Source of the DNA: Allohahella sp002354735
GTDB lineage: Bacteria; Pseudomonadota; Gammaproteobacteria; Pseudomonadales; Oleiphilaceae
Direction: 5' to 3'
NCBI RefSeq assembly: GCF_047946665.1
Contig: NZ_CP172312.1
Location: 2,604,001-2,668,000, forward strand
Length of the DNA stretch: 64,000 nt
This document shows, piece after piece, positions 26,117-32,726 of the stretch. The translations under genes were made by a program, and so were the position numbers. The notes beneath the pieces are model-generated. The model searched no databases, had not been told where the DNA came from, and saw nothing but the letters and a program-made list of their open reading frames with translations. The number at the start of each line of letters is the position of its first letter. Position 1 is the stretch's first letter.

Positions 26117-26455
26117 CTAGAGCGCGTCGGTTCCGGTTTCCCCGGTGCGGATCCGTACAACCTGATCGAGCGACTGGACGAAAATTTTGCCGTCACCGAT
26201 CTTCCCGGTGTTGGCAGCCTTGGTGATTGCATCGATAGCAGTGTCGACCTGGTCGTCATCCACAGCAATCATCAGCTTGAGCTTTGGCAGGAAATCAACG
26301 ACGTATTCCGCGCCCCTGTACAGCTCGGTATGCCCCTTCTGCCGTCCAAAGCCTTTGACCTCTTCGACAGTCAGCCCATTGACCCCAATTTCGGAAAGAT
26401 TAGTCCGAACATCATCCAGCTTGAACGGTTTAATGACAGCAATGATCATTTTCAT
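26117..26455 (-). CDS. glnK: Nitrogen regulatory PII protein (GlnK-type)
   Basis: The product has 112 residues, full length for PII. The T-loop VEEVKGFGRQKGHTELYRG carries Tyr51, the uridylylation site. The C-terminal signature is ANTGKIGDGKIFV, followed by RIRTGETGTDAL. PII trimers sense ATP/ADP and 2-oxoglutarate and control glutamine synthetase adenylylation and ammonium uptake. The GEVKGFGRQKGH...AANTGKIGDGKIF pattern and the -TDAL end favour GlnK over GlnB. No amtB is adjacent in this window, so the GlnK/GlnB choice rests on sequence alone. I found no convincing sigma-54 site upstream. Confidence 0.88.
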   Translation of the reverse strand: MKMIIAVIKPFKLDDVRTNLSEIGVNGLTVEEVKGFGRQKGHTELYRGAEYVVDFLPKLKLMIAVDDDQVDTAIDAITKAANTGKIGDGKIFVQSLDQVVRIRTGETGTDAL

Positions 26456-26617
26456 GGTACGTAATGCTCTTGATCAGATTTAATGAAGTGCCTGAACAAC
26501 CCCAATGGGCGCTTGAATGACTCACATTGTTTACGGCTCTGACCGAAGTATAACCCATGGTCAAACGCGTCTGTCAGGGGGTCCGAACTCGCAAGCAGGA
26601 CCCCGTTCACTAATATA

Positions 26618-27100
26618 TCAGCCCAGCTTCTTATTCTCACCCATATTAGGCGTCTCATCCTTGATATTTGCCTTGGCAATCTTGTACAGCTGCACCAGTT
26701 TGCTCGACGGCGAATCCCAATACTGCGCAAGGTAGGTGTCGATCTTCAGCAGCGCGACGTCAGGGCTGCTCTTGCCTTCCGGAAACCAGGCGGACACGAC
26801 ATCATTCCAGTAGGTGTCTATCGTTGCCTTATCGGACACAAGTGTTGCCACACCCGAGATAGAAACGAAGGTCTTCTTGGCTGGATCACTGAAGGCTACA
26901 TTGACCTCGCGATTATGCAGAATTTCGTCAACCTTGGTGTCTGACTTGTGGGTGAAGAAGTAGAGCGAACCGCTGAAGTCGTCCTGCACCAGCTGCATCG
27001 GGCGGCTTTGCAGAAAATCACCATTCCAATTCGCAAGCATGCCAGTGCCGACGGGCTTGATCATTTTCCACAGCTTGGCGGTCTCGTCTTTGGATAACAT
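26618..27100 (-). CDS. Pyridoxamine 5'-phosphate oxidase-family (general stress 26-like) protein
   Basis: The product has 160 residues from ATG 27100 (MLSKDETAKLWKMIK); a further upstream start is open. It has the flavin-split-barrel pattern: VGTGMLANWNGDFLQSRPMQ, LYFFTHKSDTKVDEI, NREVNVAFSDPAKKTFVSISG and a C-terminal tail. It resembles general stress protein 26, which binds FMN. Catalytic function is unproven for the group. It is a single-gene unit. Confidence 0.83.
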   Translation of the reverse strand: MLSKDETAKLWKMIKPVGTGMLANWNGDFLQSRPMQLVQDDFSGSLYFFTHKSDTKVDEILHNREVNVAFSDPAKKTFVSISGVATLVSDKATIDTYWNDVVSAWFPEGKSSPDVALLKIDTYLAQYWDSPSSKLVQLYKIAKANIKDETPNMGENKKLG

Positions 27101-27224
27101 ATAGGGTCTCCTTGTAATCACTCATTCGCGGGGCTTTCTCGAAAGCTTCACCGCATCTCAGTGTATGAGTACGCAGAGGACAGACAATTGCGCTACCTGG
27201 TATCGCGAGCCTGACGAGGGAAGA

Positions 27225-27638
27225 TCATATCCGCCTTTCGGTGCGGCGCAGGGCAATAAGCAGCTCGGCATCAGCGGGAGAAAGCTGGCAGGTGCGAACA
27301 AGGTCTGCCACCGTGGCACCGGCATTGACCAGCTTCTCTGCCTCGGCGAGATCGAACTGGGCGTCGCTTGCCGGGTAGTGAGCCGACTGTTGGGTCTGCT
27401 CACTCTTCTGTAGCCGCTGACTCAGCATGACGACCCGGCGCCCTACGCCACGTTCGCCCTCAGCCAGTATCTGTAACTTCGCCTGCTGCGCATCGACCCG
27501 CTCTGCCAGGCGCTGTGTATCGCGTCGCACCCGCACCAGATAAGCCAGTGTGAGAATGGAAAAACCTATGGCGACAATCGCGACGATCGAGATAACAAGA
27601 AGGACGCTGAACTGGTGGCGAAGCAGTAACTCGCTCAT
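27225..27638 (-). CDS. DUF2802 membrane-anchored protein
   Basis: The product has 137 residues with one N-terminal membrane helix (VLLVISIVAIVAIGFSILTLAYLV). A short coiled coil follows, then a C-terminal DUF2802 domain with a helix-turn-helix-like stretch (DLAEAEKLVNAGATVADLVRTC, then LSPADAELLIALRR). In pseudomonads and relatives this gene closes the flagellar-chemotaxis locus behind cheW, as here (22-bp gap). The function is unknown. It may be a membrane accessory of the polar array. Confidence 0.82.
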   Translation of the reverse strand: MSELLLRHQFSVLLVISIVAIVAIGFSILTLAYLVRVRRDTQRLAERVDAQQAKLQILAEGERGVGRRVVMLSQRLQKSEQTQQSAHYPASDAQFDLAEAEKLVNAGATVADLVRTCQLSPADAELLIALRRTERRI

Positions 27639-27660
27639 CTACCCGACCTTGCGAAATGGC

Positions 27661-28134
27661 CTAGCCGCCCCATTCGTCATCCAACATCAGTTTTTCGAAC
27701 TCCACCAGAATAATCAGCTCGCCGTTCTTGTTACAGACGCCATGAATGAACTTCGCGCTCTCTTCATTGCCAACATTGGGCGCAGATTCGATCTCCGACT
27801 GCCGGAGATAGACCACCTCTGCCACTGAGTCGACGAGTATGCCCATGACTTGGGAGTCGACTTCTATGACGACGATACGGCTGCTATCGGACACCTCTGA
27901 CTCGGACAGTCCGAAGCGCTGGCGGGTGTCTATGACTGTCACCACATTGCCGCGCAGATTGATGATGCCCATTACGTAGGACGGCGATCCTGGAACTGGT
28001 GCGATTTCTGTGTAGCGCAGGACCTCCTGTATCTGCATCACATTGATGCCATAGGTCTCGTGATCAAGTCTGAAAGTGACGTACTGCAGTACTGGGTCGT
28101 CGGAACTTTTGGCATGTCCGCTGCTGGATGCCAT
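27661..28134 (-). CDS. cheW: Chemotaxis coupling protein CheW
   Basis: The product has 157 residues from ATG 28134; upstream frame lacks CheW sequence. It is a single CheW domain: LQYVTFRLDHETYGINVMQIQE, then YVMGIINLRGNVVTVIDTR and IVVIEVDSQVMGILVDSVAEVVYL. It links the CheA P5 domain to receptor tips in the signalling array. It lies downstream of the ParP-like CheW-domain gene and upstream of DUF2802, at the end of the che operon. Confidence 0.95.
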   Translation of the reverse strand: MASSSGHAKSSDDPVLQYVTFRLDHETYGINVMQIQEVLRYTEIAPVPGSPSYVMGIINLRGNVVTVIDTRQRFGLSESEVSDSSRIVVIEVDSQVMGILVDSVAEVVYLRQSEIESAPNVGNEESAKFIHGVCNKNGELIILVEFEKLMLDDEWGG

Positions 28135-28251
28135 ATTGTAATCCTCTTTGTCTGGCAGCTGTTCGTGGCGCGCACAGCCTGCGGAAACTCTTGGAATGTC
28201 TGCATTGAGCATAGATCATCGAAGGGCAAATGCCAGACCACGCGGTGGTGG

Positions 28252-29043
28252 TTAGTCTGCAAAACCGCCGCCGGCCGAAGACTTCAGCATTCGGTCGAGG
28301 TGGATGTGCAGTTGGCGGGGGTCGATGAGGATGCACAGGTCGGCGGCAAGGGTTCCGACGCACCATGATCGTGAGGACCCTGCAGCCGGTTTACGCCATC
28401 TGATATCAGCGCTTTCCAGCTGGCGTACTTCGAGAATATCGTGGCTTGCCAACGCCCAATGACTACCATAGAGCACGATCAGTCGCTGGACCGGTTCTGT
28501 CTGCTGCGCAGCCTGCCGATTGAACAGGCTGAGCATATCCACGACGCATAGACGCTCGCGTGGCATCTGTACGATACCAAGTATCCAGCTCATCATACCC
28601 GGCAGTTCATGCACGGTTTCGTCATACTTGTGCACACTGCTGATACCCAGCAGCGGCAACGCGAGCTTGAACGGGCCGACCCGAAACAGCAGACAGTCGA
28701 ACACGTCCGGCAGGCCGGCGTACGCAGCCATGGGCGGATCGATTTCGAGGATGCGAGCTGACGCCTTTTTGTCGACGATGCTGGCTGGTGGGGGCGGTTC
28801 AGAAACCGGTGGCTGTGCCGGCTCTTGCGGCTCTGCTGGTTCTGGAGACGCTGCTGGTTCTGCCGGTTCCGCTGGTTCTGCTGGCTCCGCTAGTTCTGGA
28901 GACGCTGCTGGTTCCACTGGTTCTGCCGGTGCCTCTGGCTCCGCTGGTTCTAGAGACTCTGCTGGCTCCGTCAGCTCTGGCTCGTCCGTCAGCAGGTCGG
29001 TCAGATAGCCCATGAATTCCGCATCGCGGCTCTGGCGGCTCAT
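28252..29043 (-). CDS. ParP-like protein: Pro/Glu/Ala-rich region plus CheW-like domain
   Basis: The product has 263 residues. Residues about 20-85 are a low-complexity tract of PAEPAEP-type repeats. A CheW-like domain follows (FDCLLFRVGPFKLALPLLGISSV...WILGIVQMPRERLCVVDMLSLF). In Vibrio, ParP has the same plan and links CheA arrays to the polar anchor with ParC. The upstream ParA-type ATPase overlaps this start (ATGA at 29040-29043), the same pairing as parC-parP. The ParP name is by position and domain plan. Confidence 0.82.
   Translation of the reverse strand: MSRQSRDAEFMGYLTDLLTDEPELTEPAESLEPAEPEAPAEPVEPAASPELAEPAEPAEPAEPAASPEPAEPQEPAQPPVSEPPPPASIVDKKASARILEIDPPMAAYAGLPDVFDCLLFRVGPFKLALPLLGISSVHKYDETVHELPGMMSWILGIVQMPRERLCVVDMLSLFNRQAAQQTEPVQRLIVLYGSHWALASHDILEVRQLESADIRWRKPAAGSSRSWCVGTLAADLCILIDPRQLHIHLDRMLKSSAGGGFAD
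28805..28990 (-). repeat. Imperfect tandem repeats encoding (P-A-E)n in the ParP-like gene
   Basis: Short units reading GCTGGTTCTG / GCCGGTTCC on the plus strand recur through this stretch with small differences. On the coding strand they give repeated PAEPAEP and AASPE units. A longer unit (ETLLVPLVLPVPL in the antisense reading) also repeats about every 60-70 bp. Such tracts can change length by slippage and would alter the linker length only. Confidence 0.75.
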
Positions 29044-29846
29044 GACGATCCGCTTGTTACTGGTGTCCCGAGCACGTCCTGCAGCAATCGATTATAGGCC
29101 TTGACTCCATGTGTGGACGGATCGAACATCGAGGGCACCTGCCCGGCCTGGCTGGCATCCCTGAAACGGGTATCCACCGGGATGGCGTAGCGCCACGCCG
29201 TATCAGGATAATCGTTCTTGATGCGGCGCAGACTCTTCACAGAGGCGCCCGTCCTTCGATCGAACATGGTCGGCACGATGGTGTAGGGCAACAGCCGTTT
29301 CTGACTACGCATGACCATGGTCAGGGTATGCAGCATGCGCTCCAGCCCCTTGAGAGCGAGAAATTCGGTCTGCACGGGAATCAGGATTCGTTCGCAGGCT
29401 GCCAGCGAGTTGATCAGCAGCACGCCGAGTACGGGCGTATTGTCGAGCAATACCACATCGAACTCATCACGCAGTGACGCCAACGCTTTCTTGAGTACCA
29501 GCCCCATACCCTCGACTCCTGCCAATTTGCGCTCCAGAGTAGCCTGCAGAGTCGAAGCAGGCAGCAGCATCAGGTTAGGACAGGATGTGTCGCGCAGCAG
29601 CTGGGCAGGCAGGTCGGGCGGGACCTCGCGACGCCCGTCAGGATTCAGAACAGAAGTGAAAATGTCGTGAACGCTGCCCTGCAACCGGTCAGGATCATGT
29701 CCGAAATAGGACGTGAGCGAGCCCTGAGGATCGAGATCCACGAGCAGAACACGTTTGCCCTGCCCGGCCAGTAAGCCGCCAAGGGCGACGGCGGTCGTGG
29801 TCTTGCCTACGCCGCCTTTCTGATTGGCAATGGTGATGACTTGCAT
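29040..29846 (-). CDS. ParA-family ATPase, ParC-like polar chemotaxis positioning protein
   Basis: The product has 268 residues with a deviant Walker A KGGVGKTT at about 10-17, Walker A' DLDPQGSLTSYFG and a hydrophobic Walker B (DVVLLDNTPVLG). The chromosome-type partner gene parB is absent. The gene lies between motD and a ParP-like gene inside a che operon, the position of Vibrio parC and of the Pseudomonas soj-like gene. It should place chemotaxis arrays at the cell pole by an ATP-dependent gradient. It overlaps the next gene by 4 bp. Confidence 0.88.
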   Translation of the reverse strand: MQVITIANQKGGVGKTTTAVALGGLLAGQGKRVLLVDLDPQGSLTSYFGHDPDRLQGSVHDIFTSVLNPDGRREVPPDLPAQLLRDTSCPNLMLLPASTLQATLERKLAGVEGMGLVLKKALASLRDEFDVVLLDNTPVLGVLLINSLAACERILIPVQTEFLALKGLERMLHTLTMVMRSQKRLLPYTIVPTMFDRRTGASVKSLRRIKNDYPDTAWRYAIPVDTRFRDASQAGQVPSMFDPSTHGVKAYNRLLQDVLGTPVTSGSS

Positions 29847-29869
29847 GTGTGATCTGCACTTCCACTGGG

Positions 29870-30667
29870 CTACTCCGCCGGAACGCGGCGGATGAACTGG
29901 CGGACCTTGTCGGACCTGGCAACGAGAATAACGACTCTGCGATTGCGCGCCCGACCGGCAGTGGTGCTATTGTCGGCAAGAGGCTGATATTCCCCATAGC
30001 CAACGGCGGCAACCTGCTGCGGTCCTACTCCTCCCATTATCAACAACCGTGCCATCGCTGCCGCCCGTGCTGCCGACAGCTCCCAGTTGGAGGGGTAAAC
30101 ATCTGATCGTATGGGGATATTATCCGTAAACCCCTCAACGACGATGGCATTCGGGTAGTCTTTCAGAATTTCAGAGATACTGTCGATCAAGGTAAAAGCG
30201 GCATCGACCGGCAAGGCATCACCGCTTGTAAACAGCAAATTGTTCCGTAAAGAAAGTTCTATCCATTCGTCCGTGACTTCGACGGTGACCAGACCCTTCC
30301 CAATCAGGGTTTTCAGCTTACTCTCGAAACGTCTCGAAATGTCACGCAATCGACCATCTTCATCGCTGTGGCGGGTCGTTCCTTCATCACGGTCTGGCTG
30401 CTCGAATGGCAGCAAATTTGGCACATCAGAGTGTGGCTGGGTTGCAGACTCCTCGCCTATCTGGATGGGCTGAACGGCCCTTTGAGTGGCGTTGAAGACG
30501 CCATCCAGCGTTTGCGACAGTATCTTGTATTTGCCGTCGTTAACCGATGACACGGAATACATGACGACGAAAAACGCGAATAGCAGCGTGATGAAGTCAG
30601 CATAGGAGACGAGCCAGCGCTCGTGATTCTCCGGCGCTTCAGCGCCCCGCTTGCGCATGCGCCTCAT
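29870..30667 (-). CDS. motD: Flagellar stator protein MotD (MotB family)
   Basis: The product has 265 residues. The single N-terminal helix carries the proton/ion-binding Asp24 in SYADFITLLFAFFVVMYSVS. A periplasmic plug/linker follows, then a C-terminal OmpA-type peptidoglycan-binding domain (VEGFTDNIPIRSDVYPSNWELSAARAAA). It pairs with MotC, encoded 9 bp upstream, to form a stator ring. The MotC/MotD name follows the locus position in pseudomonads. Ion type (H+ or Na+) cannot be read with confidence. Confidence 0.92.
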   Translation of the reverse strand: MRRMRKRGAEAPENHERWLVSYADFITLLFAFFVVMYSVSSVNDGKYKILSQTLDGVFNATQRAVQPIQIGEESATQPHSDVPNLLPFEQPDRDEGTTRHSDEDGRLRDISRRFESKLKTLIGKGLVTVEVTDEWIELSLRNNLLFTSGDALPVDAAFTLIDSISEILKDYPNAIVVEGFTDNIPIRSDVYPSNWELSAARAAAMARLLIMGGVGPQQVAAVGYGEYQPLADNSTTAGRARNRRVVILVARSDKVRQFIRRVPAE

Positions 30668-30676
30668 TGGGTAATC

Positions 30677-31420
30677 CTAGGCTGACTCATAGCTCTGCAG
30701 CTTCATTTCGATGGCACGAGGGTTCTCACCCTCTGCAATCGCAACAACGCCCTCGAGCAGCATCTCGCGATACTGGGTCTTGCTGTGCACCAGACTTTTC
30801 AGTTTGCTGGCGACCGGGAAGAAGAGAAGGTTGGCAAGTGCAACGCCATAAATGGTTGCAACGAAGGCTGTCGCGATACCCGGACCAAGCTTGGAGGGAT
30901 CTGCAAGATTCTGCATGACATGAATGAGACCGAGCACCGCCCCAAGGATGCCAAGGGTGGGCGCATACCCACCCATCGCATCGTAGACTTTGGCCGCGTC
31001 CATATCGACTTTCTCAAAGTTATCGAGCTCGAGCTCGAGCACCGAACGAATGATCTCCGGCTCTGCCCCATCCACGAGTAGTTGTAGTCCCTTGCGGGAA
31101 AAAGCATCTGATTCGGACTCCGCAATGGCTTCCAGTCCTAGCAGGCCCTCCTTGCGGGCGGTATTGCTCCAGCTGACCACGCGCTCGATACCGGCCGAAA
31201 AATCCGGCTTCGGGGGCTTGATAATCCAGACCAGTTGACGCAATGCGTTCTTCAGCACCTTGCCCGAGTGCTGGATGATTATGGCGCCCAGCGTTCCACC
31301 CACGACGATGAGCCCGGCTGGCGCGTTGACCAGCGCGGCCAGATGGCCGCCTTCGATGTAGTTACCGCCAATGACCGCGACCAGCGCGATGATGATGCCG
31401 ACAATGCTGAGCACGTCCAT
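30677..31420 (-). CDS. motC: Flagellar stator protein MotC (MotA/PomA family)
   Basis: I chose ATG 31420 (MDVLSIVGIIIALVAVIGGNY, 247 residues), which matches the family start. ATG 31432 is in frame four codons earlier. Four membrane helices are visible, with the large cytoplasmic loop between helices 2 and 3. The conserved GGYAPTLGILGAVLGLIHVMQ and GVALANLLFFPVASKLK blocks mark helices 3 and 4. It forms the ring around MotD that turns ion flow into torque. The cheB stop lies 14 bp upstream. Confidence 0.92.
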   Translation of the reverse strand: MDVLSIVGIIIALVAVIGGNYIEGGHLAALVNAPAGLIVVGGTLGAIIIQHSGKVLKNALRQLVWIIKPPKPDFSAGIERVVSWSNTARKEGLLGLEAIAESESDAFSRKGLQLLVDGAEPEIIRSVLELELDNFEKVDMDAAKVYDAMGGYAPTLGILGAVLGLIHVMQNLADPSKLGPGIATAFVATIYGVALANLLFFPVASKLKSLVHSKTQYREMLLEGVVAIAEGENPRAIEMKLQSYESA

Positions 31421-31434
31421 CCGGGTGTGCATGC

Positions 31435-32715
31435 TCAGCTCGCAAACATCTGGTTCAGAAGCACGGGAAACTTGAGGAGATCGAGCGAACAGTCGGAGAG
31501 ACCGGCCTTGTCCACAGCCTGAGGCATGCCATAGATTACGCAACTCGCCTCATCCTGCGTCATGATGACCGCACCGCGCGATTTCAACAGTCGTGCACCT
31601 TCGAGTCCATCGCTCCCCATGCCGGTCAGCACTATACCGAGCGCCTTGCCGTCGTAAGCTTTCGCGGCGGAGCCAAAGGTGATGTCGACACAGGGCTTAT
31701 AGTTGATACGTGCATCGCCTGCGATGATTCTCGCTATGACCTGGGAGCCACTACGCTCCAGAAAGGTCTGCATGCCGCCCGGTGCAATATAGACGCAGCC
31801 GTTCTTCAGCACTTGACCATCTTCGACCTGGGAAACGCTCAGCGCCGACAACTTGTTGAGCCTTTCAGCGAACGCTGGCGTGAAGGTCGAAGGCATGTGC
31901 TGTACCAGGACGACTGGCCGGCTGAAGCCAGGTTTCAGCTCGCTGATGACCTTCTGAAGCGCTATCGGCCCGCCGGTCGAAGTACCGATGAGCACAATGC
32001 CGGCCTGCCGAGCCCGTTCGAACACGCCACGATCCAGGCTACTGTTTCTGTCTGTCGGGCCGCGATCGGTCGGGCCGCGATCGGTCGGGCTACGATCAAC
32101 CAGACTCCGATCGGCCGGGCTGCGGGCTGGCTTCGGCCGCTCGGATACTGGTGAGCGCTCAAGGACTGGCGAGCGCTCAGGGGCAAGCATGGGCTTGCGC
32201 GTAGGCACTGATTTCGCAGTTACTGGAGCAGGTCGAAGGTCTGGCCCTGGTGCCGGCCGGGCTGAACCGGTGATACGGCCTGATCGAGGCGCCGCACTCT
32301 CTGCACCAGTTCCACCTGCCTTGCGCGCAAGGCCCTTGATTCGAGCACTGAGCAGCTTCGCCAGGTTGGCTGAATTCGAGGTGAGATCTTCAAAACTCTT
32401 GGGCAGAAAATCAACGGCCCCGGCTTCGAGCGCGTCGAAGGTAACTCTGGCGCCCTCGTAGGTCAGAGACGAAAACATGAGAATCGGCACCGGCCGTTCA
32501 GCCATGATCAGTCTAACCGCAGAGATGCCATCCATTACGGGCATCTCATAGTCCATGGTGATGACATCCGGCTGGAGCGTACGGGCCATCTCAACGGCCT
32601 GCGCACCATGTTCGGCGATACCGATCACCTGAAGATCCGGATCCTGGCTCAACAGGCTCTTGAGCCTGTTTCGGAAGAAGGCTGAGTCGTCACATATGAG
32701 GAGCTTAACTGCCAT
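31435..32715 (-). CDS. cheB: Chemotaxis response regulator protein-glutamate methylesterase CheB
   Basis: The product has 426 residues, longer than usual (about 350) because of its linker. The receiver has Asp9/Asp10, phospho-acceptor Asp55 (VITMDYEMPVMDG) and Lys106. The C-terminal methylesterase has the catalytic Ser in GTSTGGP, the His in VQHMPSTFTPAF and the Asp in TGMGSDGLEGA. The linker (about 140-230) is a Pro/Arg-rich tract with RSPxxR and DRGPTDRGPT repeats. It removes methyl groups from receptors for adaptation. No cheR lies in the window. Confidence 0.95.
   Translation of the reverse strand: MAVKLLICDDSAFFRNRLKSLLSQDPDLQVIGIAEHGAQAVEMARTLQPDVITMDYEMPVMDGISAVRLIMAERPVPILMFSSLTYEGARVTFDALEAGAVDFLPKSFEDLTSNSANLAKLLSARIKGLARKAGGTGAESAAPRSGRITGSARPAPGPDLRPAPVTAKSVPTRKPMLAPERSPVLERSPVSERPKPARSPADRSLVDRSPTDRGPTDRGPTDRNSSLDRGVFERARQAGIVLIGTSTGGPIALQKVISELKPGFSRPVVLVQHMPSTFTPAFAERLNKLSALSVSQVEDGQVLKNGCVYIAPGGMQTFLERSGSQVIARIIAGDARINYKPCVDITFGSAAKAYDGKALGIVLTGMGSDGLEGARLLKSRGAVIMTQDEASCVIYGMPQAVDKAGLSDCSLDLLKFPVLLNQMFAS
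32054..32113 (-). repeat. 15-bp minisatellite in the cheB linker
   Basis: The 15-bp unit GTCGGGCCGCGATCG occurs twice exactly in tandem (32054-32068, 32069-32083), then with three changes (32084-32098) and once more in degraded form (32099-32113). On the coding strand each unit adds five residues of the DRGPT/DRSPT type. Copy number may vary between strains without breaking the frame. Confidence 0.85.
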
Positions 32716-32726
32716 CTGGAACCACT

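Noticed and set aside
26456..26617. Sigma-54/NtrC promoter for glnK
   Set aside because: The best candidate (AGGCAC on the minus strand) lacks a -12 GC at the required spacing.
27128..27145. Small GCTTTC/GAAAGC hairpin after DUF2802
   Set aside because: It has a 2-nt loop and no T tract, so I do not call it a terminator.
28520..29008. 162-codon plus-strand frame with GSAGSAGS repeats
   Set aside because: It is the reverse reading of the Pro-Ala-Glu repeats of the ParP-like gene; the CheW-like domain and operon structure support the minus strand.
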